Below, one piece after another: positions 44,796 through 53,403 of a DNA stretch of 64,000 nt (positions are counted from its first letter, which is position 1; each line of letters starts with the position of its first letter). Below the pieces are notes generated by a model. The model ran no database searches. It saw only the letters and a program-made list of their open reading frames with translations, and had not been told where the DNA came from. The stretch is from Fidelibacterota bacterium (lineage in GTDB: Bacteria > Fidelibacterota > Marinisomatia > Marinisomatales > TCS55): assembly GCA_029936965.1 (NCBI GenBank), contig JAPYRG010000006.1, positions 29,558-93,557 of the forward strand, read 5' to 3'. Both the position numbers and the translations under genes were made by a program.

Positions 44796-46007
44796 TTGGT
44801 AGATGGAAAAAGATTCTTTCTTAACGGTAAGCCTTATTATTTCTTAGGTGCTAATTTATGGTATGGAATGAATCTTGGTTCAAAAGGAGAAAGTGGTGAT
44901 AGACAACGATTAGTAAATGAGCTAGACTTACTAAGTAATATTGGAGTAAAGAATTTACGAGTAATGGCAGGTAGCGAAGGCCTTGACTCTGAAAAATGGA
45001 GGATTGTCCCCTCTCTTCAATCTGCTCCAGGAAAATATAATGCTGATTTATTAGATGGATTAGATTTTCTTCTATATGAAATGGGAAAACGGGATATGAA
45101 AGCAATCATGTGCATGAATAATTTCTGGCATTGGTCGGGTGGAATGGCACAGTATGTCTCGTGGGAGAATAAAACGACAATTCCTTACCCTCCTATTGAA
45201 GGTGAAGGTGACTGGCAGAAATATCAGGAATATGCTTCTTCTTTCTATTCTAATAAAGCGGCCAAGAAGCATTATTATAATCATATACGTTTTATTGTGT
45301 TGAGAGAGAATACATATACTGGAAAATTATATCGTGATGATCCTACGATTATGTCATGGCAACTAGGAAATGAACCTAGAGGAATTAATAATCGTGAAGA
45401 TTTTTTAGATTGGATCAAATCTTCTGCTAGATTGATAAAAGAAATTGACCCAAATCATTTAGTTACAGTTGGCAGCGAAGGATCGACCGCCCATCCGTCA
45501 TCTGGAAATAATTTTATTAAAGATCATGAAAGTAAATATATTGATTACACAACTATACATATATGGATACAAAACTGGGGGTGGTTTAACCCTAGCAATG
45601 ATCAATCTTTATCTACTTCAATAGATAAAGTAAAGACTTATATTTATGAACATGAGAAATTAGCTATAAAATTAAACAAACCTGTGGTATTAGAGGAGTT
45701 TGGAATTTCTAGAGATTATAATGATTATTCTTCAAATTCTCCTATAACACTTCGAGATAGTTACTTTAATGAGGTATTTGATATAATCTTTTTGAAAGCA
45801 AAAAATGGTTCTCCTTTAGTAGGATCAAATTTTTGGGCATGGGGAGGTTTTGGACGACCAAGAAAACCCAAATCAATATGGAAAAAGAATGATGAATTTA
45901 TTGGTGATCCACCCCATGAATTTCAAGGGTGGTATTCTATCTACAATTCAGATTTATCAACAATAAATATTATTAAAAACTTTACTTTAAAATTTAATAA
46001 TATGTAA
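44796..46007 (+). CDS. GH5 family glycoside hydrolase, mannanase-like
   Basis: 403 residues from TTG; AGGA at 44784-44787 could be a ribosome site, but a frameshifted leader upstream is the better start. GH5 marks are LNGKPYYFLGANLWYG, the acid/base Glu193 in WQLGNEPRG and the nucleophile Glu301 in VLEEFGIS. The pattern of HWSGGMAQYVSW and DYTTIHIWIQNWGWF is typical of endo-1,4-beta-mannosidases. It would cleave beta-mannan or related polysaccharide outside the cell. Divergent from the SSS/Gfo/esterase/GMC operon with a palindromic operator between. Without the leader the protein would remain in the cytoplasm, which is atypical. Confidence 0.85.
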   Translation: MVDGKRFFLNGKPYYFLGANLWYGMNLGSKGESGDRQRLVNELDLLSNIGVKNLRVMAGSEGLDSEKWRIVPSLQSAPGKYNADLLDGLDFLLYEMGKRDMKAIMCMNNFWHWSGGMAQYVSWENKTTIPYPPIEGEGDWQKYQEYASSFYSNKAAKKHYYNHIRFIVLRENTYTGKLYRDDPTIMSWQLGNEPRGINNREDFLDWIKSSARLIKEIDPNHLVTVGSEGSTAHPSSGNNFIKDHESKYIDYTTIHIWIQNWGWFNPSNDQSLSTSIDKVKTYIYEHEKLAIKLNKPVVLEEFGISRDYNDYSSNSPITLRDSYFNEVFDIIFLKAKNGSPLVGSNFWAWGGFGRPRKPKSIWKKNDEFIGDPPHEFQGWYSIYNSDLSTINIIKNFTLKFNNM

Positions 46008-46020
46008 AAACAGCTGAAAA

Positions 46021-46299
46021 TTATTTAATCTTTTTCACTTCATCATAGCTATATTTTTTAACACCTGATTCATTTCCAATATCAATAGGCAGTAAATTGA
46101 TATTATAACCATCTACTTCATTTACTTCCATAATTCCATCTATATGCATTTTCTTATCTCTATATTCCTTTATTGAACGAGCTTTTAATTTTGCGCTCTT
46201 TACATTATCCGCAACTACAAAATAATTTGTGTGTGACTCATAGAAACCAGAAGAAACGTTGTCATCATAAAAACCAGCATGAACTAGATATAGCTTCAT
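46021..46299 (-). CDS. DUF1543-like protein
   Basis: 92 aa. MKLYLVHAGFYD at the start, FVVADNVKSAKLKARSI, and MHIDGIMEVNEVDGYNINLL near the end match the pattern of DUF1543 (a small soluble alpha/beta protein where a HID...VDGY motif recurs). No function is known for the family. It follows the HMG-CoA-lyase-like gene by 28 bases and converges with the GH5 gene. Confidence 0.7.
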   Translation of the reverse strand: MKLYLVHAGFYDDNVSSGFYESHTNYFVVADNVKSAKLKARSIKEYRDKKMHIDGIMEVNEVDGYNINLLPIDIGNESGVKKYSYDEVKKIK

Positions 46300-46327
46300 A
46301 TATTCCCCTTTTTTTCATTTATTTAAA

Positions 46328-47200
46328 CTAAACAATTGTAGAAGGTATCTTATTTATAATTCTATTCAATTTCAATGCTGTTTTTTCAATTCCAGATTGA
46401 TCAATACCACTATGATATCCTTTTTCATCAATTAATTTTACTAATTCTTCTGTTGGTATATTTCCTTTAGATCTATGTAAAAAAGGGCTACCGCCCTCTC
46501 CGCCTATTGAACTATCAAACTCTCTTATCCCCATTTCGATTGCAGCATAAACATTCTCTTTCCAACCATGTTGTGTCTGATGAAAATGCATAACCAAAGG
46601 TTTATCTTTAATCAGTGGAATTATTTTTCCCAAATATTTTTTTATTGTATCTGATTTTGCATAACCAGCAGTATCCGCCAAACATATTTTGTAGGGATCC
46701 ATTGCTAAAATTTTATCTATTTTATTAGTTATTATTTGAATATTCATTTTGTTATTTTTTCGTCCCCAAGCACATTGCAATCCAATCCTAAGTTTAATTT
46801 CATACTTATGTGCTAAGTCTGAAATCTTGTTTAATTCATTTAAAGCTCTTTTATCATCCATCCCCGTATTAGTTAATCCATATTCATCATCTAGTGAAAT
46901 AGATGTTTCTAATTTTTTAAAACCACAATTGACTGCTCTTTTTAAGCCTTTTACATTTAAAATAAAAGCACTGTAAGTTATATTTTCTAACTTGGGTGCA
47001 GAAAAATATAATTTTTCAGCATCTGCCATCTGTGGGATAATCTTTGGGCTTACAAATGAACAAAGCTGGATATGTTTTAATCCTGATAATATCAATCCAT
47101 CAAGTAATTCTAATTTATTTTCAACACTATATACTTTTTTTTGTTTCTGAAAACACTCTCTTAAGCCTACTTCATTAATAATGATTCTTTCTTGCATCAT
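46328..47200 (-). CDS. HMG-CoA-lyase-family protein with altered catalytic residues
   Basis: 290 aa TIM-barrel protein aligned along the whole length of hydroxymethylglutaryl-CoA lyases: NEVGLRECFQKQ at the start, SFVSPKIIPQMADAEK, AGYAKSDTI, MHFHQTQHG and GGEGGSPFLHRSKGN. The metal His pair (205, 207) and the metal Asn region (KGN) are kept. But the metal Asp of GLRDG is Glu15, and the catalytic Cys of GGCPY is Ser238, so true HMG-CoA cleavage is doubtful. It may be a lyase or aldolase on another acyl-CoA or acid. Cytoplasmic. Downstream of tRNA-Sec but with a terminator in between. Confidence 0.75.
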   Translation of the reverse strand: MMQERIIINEVGLRECFQKQKKVYSVENKLELLDGLILSGLKHIQLCSFVSPKIIPQMADAEKLYFSAPKLENITYSAFILNVKGLKRAVNCGFKKLETSISLDDEYGLTNTGMDDKRALNELNKISDLAHKYEIKLRIGLQCAWGRKNNKMNIQIITNKIDKILAMDPYKICLADTAGYAKSDTIKKYLGKIIPLIKDKPLVMHFHQTQHGWKENVYAAIEMGIREFDSSIGGEGGSPFLHRSKGNIPTEELVKLIDEKGYHSGIDQSGIEKTALKLNRIINKIPSTIV

Positions 47201-47260
47201 ATCTAGAGTTTATAAAAAAGGAATCTTATCAAAAACTATATTTATGTTAATTCTAATAGG

Positions 47261-47292
47261 AAGCCCTGTTTATTAATATATAAACAGGGCTT
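47261..47292 (-). terminator. Hairpin after tRNA-Sec
   Basis: AAGCCCTGTTTA (47261-47272) and TAAACAGGGCTT (47281-47292): a perfect 12-bp stem with an 8-nt loop, 5 bases beyond the 3' end of tRNA-Sec. The minus-strand 3' side continues CCTATTAG, only moderately U-rich; on the plus strand TTTT follows. It probably ends the tRNA-bearing transcript and separates it from the lyase-like gene. Confidence 0.75.
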
Positions 47293-47297
47293 TTAAA

Positions 47298-47394
47298 TGG
47301 CGGGAACGCCTGGGAATCGAACCCAGCTCCCGATTAATATATCGGGACAACGGTTTTGAAGACCGTAGCGGGCACCAGCCACGCAATCATTCCC
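47298..47394 (-). tRNA. selC: tRNA-Sec (anticodon TCA)
   Basis: 97 nt including encoded CCA. Anticodon stem ACGGT/ACCGT with loop CTTCAAA, anticodon TCA (positions 47357-47359), which reads UGA. A long variable arm TCCCGAT/ATCGGGA (7 bp) and a long D stem (GCG-T-GGC/GCC-CGC) are diagnostic of selenocysteine tRNA. T-stem CTGGG/CCCAG; acceptor GGGAATG/CGTTCCC. It begins 7 bases after the stop codon of the SPOR gene. It implies that the organism makes selenoproteins, although no selA, selB, selD or selenoprotein gene is visible in the window. Confidence 0.95.
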
Positions 47395-47401
47395 AATAGG
47401 T

Positions 47402-48274
47402 TTATTTAGGTCGGTTTAATACTCTATATTCAAGGCCAAATTTCATTTTAACTTGTTCTCCTTCTTTTTCAGCCTCCTCAAAACTATAAAACCTAACAAT
47501 ACGTACGGCGTGTAGCCGTCTTCCAGCTGAGGGGACTTCAACAATTTCTGCATTAAATCCTCCCTGAACCAGCAAGTTTTTTATTCTCTGTGCATTTTGA
47601 TATTTACTAAAGGCACCTACTTGAGCAACAAAGTCTTTACTTTTACTTGGACCAGTTTTTGGAATTTTTGGATTAGCTTTAGGTCCATTCCATACTGGCT
47701 TTCTATTATTTAATTTGGCAGAAACTTTTGCATCATCTAGTTTTACTAATTTAGCCTCCCTAGGGGGGTCTATTAATGAAGCTAAACCATATTTATCAAA
47801 TTCTAAACTAGGATGCAATAACCTTATCTGACGAATATAAAATGCAGCACTATCTCTATGCCCAATGGCTAAATAACTATTGACCATAAGATCTGTTGCT
47901 CTTTGCGCATGATCAGTTGTAGAATAAACTAAAGGCACTAAACGAAACTGTTTACTTGCTTGTGTATATAAACCTCTTGAAAAAAGATATTCTCCAATCC
48001 TCATTGCTACATCATCCGCAAATTTGTGATGTGGATAATTTTTAAGTATATCTCTATAAATAATTAAGGCTTTTTCTGCATCTTCAGTAACTAATGCCCT
48101 CAAATAATAAACAGATGGGTCATTTTTGTATAGTGCTTCTAATTCAGGTAATGCAGATATAACATCATTAATTCTTCCTTCATTTATAAGTCCTAAATAT
48201 CTATCTATATCCTGAGAAAAGAGAAGAATAGTATTAACAAAAAAATAAAATATTATATTTCTGAATTTTTTCAC
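47402..48274 (-). CDS. TPR-like protein with C-terminal SPOR domain
   Basis: 290 aa with a signal peptide. Residues 25-165 form TPR-like helices (YLRALVTEDAEKALIIYRDIL, MRIGEYLFSRGLYTQASKQFR). A Pro/Lys-rich linker (about 185-210) leads to a SPOR domain (213-288: FVAQVGAFSKYQNAQRIKNLL, RLHAVRIVRFYSFEEAE). A periplasmic protein that binds peptidoglycan at the division site and organises others through TPRs. Its start overlaps the upstream TPR gene stop by 4 bases and it is followed immediately by tRNA-Sec. Confidence 0.82.
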   Translation of the reverse strand: MKKFRNIIFYFFVNTILLFSQDIDRYLGLINEGRINDVISALPELEALYKNDPSVYYLRALVTEDAEKALIIYRDILKNYPHHKFADDVAMRIGEYLFSRGLYTQASKQFRLVPLVYSTTDHAQRATDLMVNSYLAIGHRDSAAFYIRQIRLLHPSLEFDKYGLASLIDPPREAKLVKLDDAKVSAKLNNRKPVWNGPKANPKIPKTGPSKSKDFVAQVGAFSKYQNAQRIKNLLVQGGFNAEIVEVPSAGRRLHAVRIVRFYSFEEAEKEGEQVKMKFGLEYRVLNRPK

Positions 48275-49317
48275 TCTTTATGTGATGTCATAATTTCTAT
48301 CATTCTATCAATTTGCTGCGCAAGTTGCGGAGGAGATGCATGTTGAATAGATAGCTTTAATTTCATAAGTCTTAACTTGATTGAATCATTATATTGATTT
48401 AGAGCATCTTCAACTAATTCCAGAGCTTTTTGCCGCTCCCCTTTTTCCTCTAGTACATTTGCAATTTTGGCCAGCGCGTTTAGGTTTTCAGGATTATTTT
48501 TTAAAGCACGCTGATAAAATTTTTCAACTTCACTAAACCTTCCTAAATCAAATAAAGCCGCTTCAATCTTTGAGTATACAGAAGAACCATTTTCAGTATC
48601 TAACAGTGCATATTTCTCCCAATGCTCTAAAGCTTTAACAAGATTTCTATTTTCAGAAAATAAATTTCCAAGATGTAGATGAGACAATCCAAAATTGGGT
48701 GCTAATGATATAGCTTTATTAAAACATTGTTCTGCGCCATTGCGATCTTCATTCTCAAATTTCTCCATTCCTTCATATACTTTAAATCTAGCAAAACGAG
48801 TTATATCACTCTTATTATTTTTTTCTATAGTTTTTAATAATTGAGCAGCTTGACCCCAATTATGTGCTTTTTCAGCTAAATCAAGTAAAAATTCAGTAGC
48901 CCACGAATCTTTTCTATCAATATTTAAGATCATTTCTGCTTCTTTCTTTGCTAAAGCGATCTCATTAATACTTAAATAATCTTGAGCAAGAGATTGATGT
49001 ATTTGGATCTGAAGCTTCTCATCAAGACCAGGACGTACAGTAAGAGATTGATGTATTTTTATAGCATTTTGCGAGCTACCCTGTTCACGAAGGATATCTC
49101 CCAGCTGTAAATAAGCATCTAAATGATTTGTATCTTGCTTAACCACATCTCGTAATAATCGAATAGCATTATCGGAATCACCCCTTACAAGCATATTTAA
49201 TGCTTCCGTATAAAGTGTATTAGAATTACTCTTTTGTATTGGTTTTTTTTTATAATAAAAGAAAATACTGGTACTAAAGGTTATCACCAGTATTGATAAA
49301 AGAATCAATAATTCCAA
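48271..49317 (-). CDS. Membrane-anchored TPR protein (LapB-like)
   Basis: 348 aa. One N-terminal transmembrane helix (about 2-22) and a chain of TPRs through to the end (for example ALNMLVRGDSDNAIRLLRDVV, HLDAYLQLGDILREQG, GAEQCFNKAISLAPNFGLSHLHLGNLFSE, NALAKIANVLEEKGERQKALEL). It follows a LapA-type gene by 2 bases; LapA-LapB pairs control LPS synthesis in Enterobacteria through LpxC turnover. The C-terminal rubredoxin-like zinc domain of E. coli LapB is not visible, so only a LapB-like name is justified. Confidence 0.78.
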   Translation of the reverse strand: MELLILLSILVITFSTSIFFYYKKKPIQKSNSNTLYTEALNMLVRGDSDNAIRLLRDVVKQDTNHLDAYLQLGDILREQGSSQNAIKIHQSLTVRPGLDEKLQIQIHQSLAQDYLSINEIALAKKEAEMILNIDRKDSWATEFLLDLAEKAHNWGQAAQLLKTIEKNNKSDITRFARFKVYEGMEKFENEDRNGAEQCFNKAISLAPNFGLSHLHLGNLFSENRNLVKALEHWEKYALLDTENGSSVYSKIEAALFDLGRFSEVEKFYQRALKNNPENLNALAKIANVLEEKGERQKALELVEDALNQYNDSIKLRLMKLKLSIQHASPPQLAQQIDRMIEIMTSHKE

Positions 49318-49319
49318 AG

Positions 49320-49637
49320 TTAATCTTCTCCATCATCATTATCATAGATACCCTCATCAATAGCAACATTTCTGAGATCATTGAGTTCATCGGATAATCG
49401 CCTATTTTTTAACTTCAGAGAACGAGATTCTGATTTGCTTGAAATTATTGAGGTTACTGCTACTCCATAGCCAATTAAAATACCTATAGCAAGAGCGCCT
49501 ATCATAACAAAAGCAATATTAACTTGTTCATATTGAATAAAAATTAAATCAATAGCCACTTCTTCAGTATTTTTTAATAAAAATACTAATATAAGCACTA
49601 ATAATAAGAGTGCACTAAAGATCTTAAATAGTTTCAT
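49320..49637 (-). CDS. lapA: LapA domain protein
   Basis: 105 aa. Two hydrophobic helices (4-22 and 39-60) flank a periplasmic loop, then a cytoplasmic coiled coil (SKSESRSLKLKNRRLSDELND) and an acidic tail. The sequence FLLKNTEEVAIDLIFIQYEQVNIAFVM matches the LapA/DUF1049 pattern. It acts with the TPR neighbour in lipopolysaccharide assembly control. Start and miaB stop share one base (TAATG). Confidence 0.8.
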   Translation of the reverse strand: MKLFKIFSALLLLVLILVFLLKNTEEVAIDLIFIQYEQVNIAFVMIGALAIGILIGYGVAVTSIISSKSESRSLKLKNRRLSDELNDLRNVAIDEGIYDNDDGED

Positions 49638-50956
49638 TATGCGGCTTCTTTCTTTTTAACTAAATGCCCATGCAAACTAATTCCTTTTGCATCAGTAATC
49701 AACACATCTACAATATCCTTAATATTTGCATTTTCTTTATCAAAAATAACCCATTTATTTGAGTCAGTTCTACCAGCCCATTGATTAATAGATCTTTTAC
49801 TATTTTTTTCAACTAGAACTCTTTCAATATTACCTATCATTTCTTTATTCCTAATAAAAGTATGTTCCTTTTGAAGTTTAATTACTTTGTCTAATCTTTC
49901 ATGCTTGTCCATTTCAGATATTTGGTCAGAATATTCATGAGCTTTTGTTCCTGACCTTGGTGAATATTTAAATGTAAATGCTGAATCAAATTTTATTTTA
50001 TTCATAACATCCAAAGTCTCTTCAAATTCAGAATTCGTTTCTCCAGGAAAACCAACTATTATATCTGTAGTTAAACCACAACTTGGCAATATTTCTCTAA
50101 TACGATGGGCTCTTTTAATAAAATGGTTTTTAGTATATGTTCTATTCATTCGATTGAGTATCCTACTAGATCCTGCCTGCAATGGAAAATGAACAGCATT
50201 ACAAATATTATCATAATGAGCCATAATATATAGAACATCGTCTGTCATATCTTCAGGATGAGGGGAAGTATATCTTAATCTTTCAACTCCAGATATTTCT
50301 GCTATTTCTTTTAATAAATAATCAAAGGTATGGTTTTCATATTTATAAGAATTAACATTCTGACCTAATAATGTTATTTCAATAAATCCTTCATTAACTG
50401 CTTTTTTAACTTCATTAACTATACTATTTACACTTCTACTTCTTTCTCTTCCTCTAGTAAATGGGACAATACAAAAAGTGCAAAATTTATCGCAACCACG
50501 CATAATTGATATCCATGCATTAATACCTTCTTTTCTAGAAGGAAAAAAATTATCATAAACTTCATATCTGGATAATTTAGTATCTACTATATTTTTTTTA
50601 TCTTCCATTTTACGTTCAAGTAATGCTGGTAGTTTTCTATAAGAATCTGGACCAAGAATGATATCCACATATGGTTTGGAATCAAGAATATCATCTTTCA
50701 AATGCTGAGCCATACAACCTAATACACCAATAATCACTTCAGGGTTATTACGTTTGATTCTCGAAAAAACACCAAGACGAGAATGTACCTTTTCTTCAGC
50801 ATGTTCTCTGATTGCGCAAGTATTTACAAAAATAATATCAGCCTTATCAATAGAATCGATGGAAAAATAATTTTTTGATTGAAGTATCCCTTCAATCATT
50901 TCTGAATCCGCCACGTTCATTTGGCATCCAAAAGTTTCTAGGTAGTATTTACCCAT
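49637..50956 (-). CDS. miaB: tRNA (2-methylthio-N6-isopentenyladenosine) methylthiotransferase
   Basis: 439 aa, complete. N-terminal UPF0004 cysteines in TFGCQMNVADSE, NTCAIREHAEEK and VLGCMAQH bind an auxiliary 4Fe-4S cluster; the radical-SAM triad is in RGCDKFCTFCIVPFTRGRERS; a C-terminal TRAM domain follows. It adds the methylthio group to i6A37 of tRNAs that read UNN codons. Head of the miaB-lapA-TPR-SPOR-selC run. Confidence 0.95.
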   Translation of the reverse strand: MGKYYLETFGCQMNVADSEMIEGILQSKNYFSIDSIDKADIIFVNTCAIREHAEEKVHSRLGVFSRIKRNNPEVIIGVLGCMAQHLKDDILDSKPYVDIILGPDSYRKLPALLERKMEDKKNIVDTKLSRYEVYDNFFPSRKEGINAWISIMRGCDKFCTFCIVPFTRGRERSRSVNSIVNEVKKAVNEGFIEITLLGQNVNSYKYENHTFDYLLKEIAEISGVERLRYTSPHPEDMTDDVLYIMAHYDNICNAVHFPLQAGSSRILNRMNRTYTKNHFIKRAHRIREILPSCGLTTDIIVGFPGETNSEFEETLDVMNKIKFDSAFTFKYSPRSGTKAHEYSDQISEMDKHERLDKVIKLQKEHTFIRNKEMIGNIERVLVEKNSKRSINQWAGRTDSNKWVIFDKENANIKDIVDVLITDAKGISLHGHLVKKKEAA

Positions 50957-51010
50957 AATATAAATATTTAGTTAAGAAACCCCGAGTTTAGGTGAATTAT
51001 AAACTCTAAT

Positions 51011-51967
51011 TTATTTGATATACCCACTGAAAAAATAATCCAATGGGTTTTGTGGAACTCCATTACGATGAACTTCATAATGTAAGTGAGGTCCTGCTGA
51101 ACGTCCTGTATTCCCTGATTTGCCAATAAGATCGCCACGTTTTACTTTCTGACCCCATTTAACATAAAATTTAGACAAATGCGCAAAAATTGTTCTATAT
51201 CCATATCCATGGTCTAATTTAATTACTTTTCCAAAACCTCCCTGTCTAGCTGCATATTTAACTACACCATCAGAAGGTGCATAAATATTTGTACCAGAAG
51301 AAACAGTAATATCCTGGCCATAATGAAAACGAGGTTTACTAGTAAATGGGTCATTTCGATAACCAAATCCTGAATTAATATATCCTCCATTTACCGGCCG
51401 AATAGATGGAATTGATTGTAAACGATCTGATTCTTTTATTACTTTATTATAAATATTTGAATAACTGGCAAGTTCTAATTTCACTTTCCTTGTTAAATTA
51501 TCTACATTCATCTCCATATCAATTAATTTACTTGCAGGGTCTGATAATTGATTTTCTACTTTAAGAGGCTTAACAACCTCCATACCTCCAATACCTAATT
51601 TTCTAACATCTTTATCTATTTGAGGCATATTTGCATAAGTCCTCAATGCTCGATCTTTTTCTTCTATATTTACTACATGCGTAGATAATAAATCCATCTG
51701 TTGATGAAGTTTAGATAGCGTAAGAGATAATTGACTATAATCTCTTTTTAGATTCTTTAATTTTGTCTGATATAAAATTTTTGTAAGATAATCAGTAGCA
51801 AAAAATAAACCAGTTCCTACAATTGATACACAGAGAAAAACAACTATCAATAATTGTCTTTTAGAGAAATCCCATTGAGTACCATTCTCATCATCATATG
51901 ATATAAATGCATAACGATGATCATCGATTCGAGATGAGATTTTTTTTCTTCTCTTAAGCATAACCAT
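51011..51967 (-). CDS. M23 family peptidoglycan metallopeptidase
   Basis: 318 aa. A basic cytoplasmic start, one transmembrane helix (about 36-56), a coiled coil (60-110), and a C-terminal LytM domain (about 205-312). Zinc ligands and catalytic His are intact: FHYGQDITV (His and Asp), IFAHLSKF, and GPHLHYEVHRNG (HxH). It either cleaves peptide crosslinks of peptidoglycan or, if regulated, activates amidases. Inner-membrane anchored with the domain in the periplasm. Between miaB and the sigma-factor gene. Confidence 0.92.
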   Translation of the reverse strand: MVMLKRRKKISSRIDDHRYAFISYDDENGTQWDFSKRQLLIVVFLCVSIVGTGLFFATDYLTKILYQTKLKNLKRDYSQLSLTLSKLHQQMDLLSTHVVNIEEKDRALRTYANMPQIDKDVRKLGIGGMEVVKPLKVENQLSDPASKLIDMEMNVDNLTRKVKLELASYSNIYNKVIKESDRLQSIPSIRPVNGGYINSGFGYRNDPFTSKPRFHYGQDITVSSGTNIYAPSDGVVKYAARQGGFGKVIKLDHGYGYRTIFAHLSKFYVKWGQKVKRGDLIGKSGNTGRSAGPHLHYEVHRNGVPQNPLDYFFSGYIK

Positions 51968-52050
51968 GGAAGTTAATAATTGTTTGCATAATTCCGAAAG
52001 ATTTTACTATTAAAACTATAATTATTACAAAATAATTTATTTCAAAAAAT

Positions 52051-52893
52051 TTAATGAATATATATTTTTAATAATTGAGAACGAGTCACATGTCTAAGTC
52101 TTTGTAAAGCCCTATCTTTGATTTGCCGTACCCGTTCACTTGTTATTTGCAATTCATCTCCTATTTCTTGAAGGTTCTTTTGTTTTTTTCCTTCAAAACC
52201 AAAATAATAAACAAGAACTAGTTTTTCTCTTTCATCTAATGTATCTAAAACAGATAAAATTTCTTTTTCAATACTTTGCTTCATTAAGGCCGCTTCAGGT
52301 CTAGGGTCATTTGAAGCTAACAAATGTAATATAGCAGTATCAGAATCTCCAAATGACTCCTCCAAAGAAACGGGCTCAGTAATAATTCGTTTTAGATCAT
52401 TTATCCAACTTGGTGATATTTTTGTTATTTCAGCAAGTTCATCTGCAGTTGGCTCTCTCTCTATATTCTGTTCTAATTCAATAGATTTTTTATATAATTT
52501 ACCTATAGATTCTCTTACATGTGCAGGTAACCTTATAACTCTACCAGTTTTTTGAATGGCTTGGCGTATTCCTTGAGTAATCCACCAAACTGCATAAGAA
52601 ATAAATTTAAAACCACGAGTTTCATCATATCTCTCTACTGCCTTGATTAAACCTAAATTCCCTTCATTGATTAGATCTTCAAAAGGAAGACCTTGACCTT
52701 GAAACTTTTTTGCCACAGCTACAACAAACCGTAGGTTGTGGGTGATTAGTTTATTTATTGCCTTTAAATCCCCTTTTTTAGCAAGGCCTGCTAATATAAT
52801 TTCTTCTTCGGTGTCCAGAGGTTGATATTTTTTTATATCGTCTAGATATAATTCAAGGGAGCGTTTATTATCTGTTTCAGATCTATTATTCAA
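52051..52893 (-). CDS. rpoD: RNA polymerase sigma factor RpoD/SigA type
   Basis: 280 aa, short like the primary sigma of Bacteroidota, with no region 1.1. Regions 1.2-2 (ELYLDDIKKYQPLDTEEE, LINEGNLGLIKAVERYDETRGFKFISYAVWWITQGIRQAIQ with KTGRVIRLPAHV), region 3 (IEREPTADELAEI) and region 4 with the HTH (LQEIGDELQITSERVRQIKDRALQRLR) are present. Directs RNA polymerase to housekeeping promoters. Could also be a secondary primary-like sigma; nothing in the window distinguishes this. Only 16 bases follow the stop of the coiled-coil gene. Confidence 0.92.
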   Translation of the reverse strand: MNNRSETDNKRSLELYLDDIKKYQPLDTEEEIILAGLAKKGDLKAINKLITHNLRFVVAVAKKFQGQGLPFEDLINEGNLGLIKAVERYDETRGFKFISYAVWWITQGIRQAIQKTGRVIRLPAHVRESIGKLYKKSIELEQNIEREPTADELAEITKISPSWINDLKRIITEPVSLEESFGDSDTAILHLLASNDPRPEAALMKQSIEKEILSVLDTLDEREKLVLVYYFGFEGKKQKNLQEIGDELQITSERVRQIKDRALQRLRHVTRSQLLKIYIH

Positions 52894-52909
52894 TCTAGAT
52901 CAGGTATAA

Positions 52910-53377
52910 TCAATCTTCTTTAGAAATTGATTCAGTTGAATTTTCATTTTTAGAATCATTTTCTTCAGCAATTTCTTCTACTTCATTTTGAGTATCTAGT
53001 CTTGGATTTTCTATTACATAGTCCACGTCTGAATCAGGTATATTGTACTCTTCCTTTATGCCTCTAATGTCAGCTATTTTCTTATCAATCTTTAACTGAA
53101 TTTTATCAATCTTTTCGACAAGGTGAAAAAATTCCTGATTCCCTGAAAAGTTTACCATATTTTCATCTTTTGCATATTTTGTAACCATGCGACCCATATC
53201 TTCATATAAAGCTGACAACTCACGCTGTAATTGATGTTCTTCAATTTTAATTTTACTTATTTTGGTTAATTCTTCAGTTTTTGCAACTGCAATTTTACTA
53301 ACCTCTTCTGCTTTTTCTACAGCAGCAGAACTCCAATCCTTCATATTTTTTTTTAAATCATTCCATAGTTTAGTCAT
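52910..53377 (-). CDS. Predicted coiled-coil protein of unknown function
   Basis: 155 aa with no signal or membrane segment. Amphipathic helical region from residue 15 to 110 (AAVEKAEEVSKIAVAKTEEL, EEHQLQRELSALYEDMGRMV) and an acidic C-terminal tail (EIAEENDSKNENSTE). The composition is typical of a cytoplasmic coiled-coil protein. Not recognised as any family. Sits between the sigma-factor gene and a small membrane protein gene. Confidence 0.6.
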   Translation of the reverse strand: MTKLWNDLKKNMKDWSSAAVEKAEEVSKIAVAKTEELTKISKIKIEEHQLQRELSALYEDMGRMVTKYAKDENMVNFSGNQEFFHLVEKIDKIQLKIDKKIADIRGIKEEYNIPDSDVDYVIENPRLDTQNEVEEIAEENDSKNENSTESISKED

Positions 53378-53403
53378 TATAATATCCTAAAGTTAAAAAA
53401 TCA

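Noticed and set aside
47298-47394. Genomic island inserted at selC
   Set aside because: selC is a frequent integration site, but there is no integrase, no repeat of the tRNA end and both sides look like normal genes.
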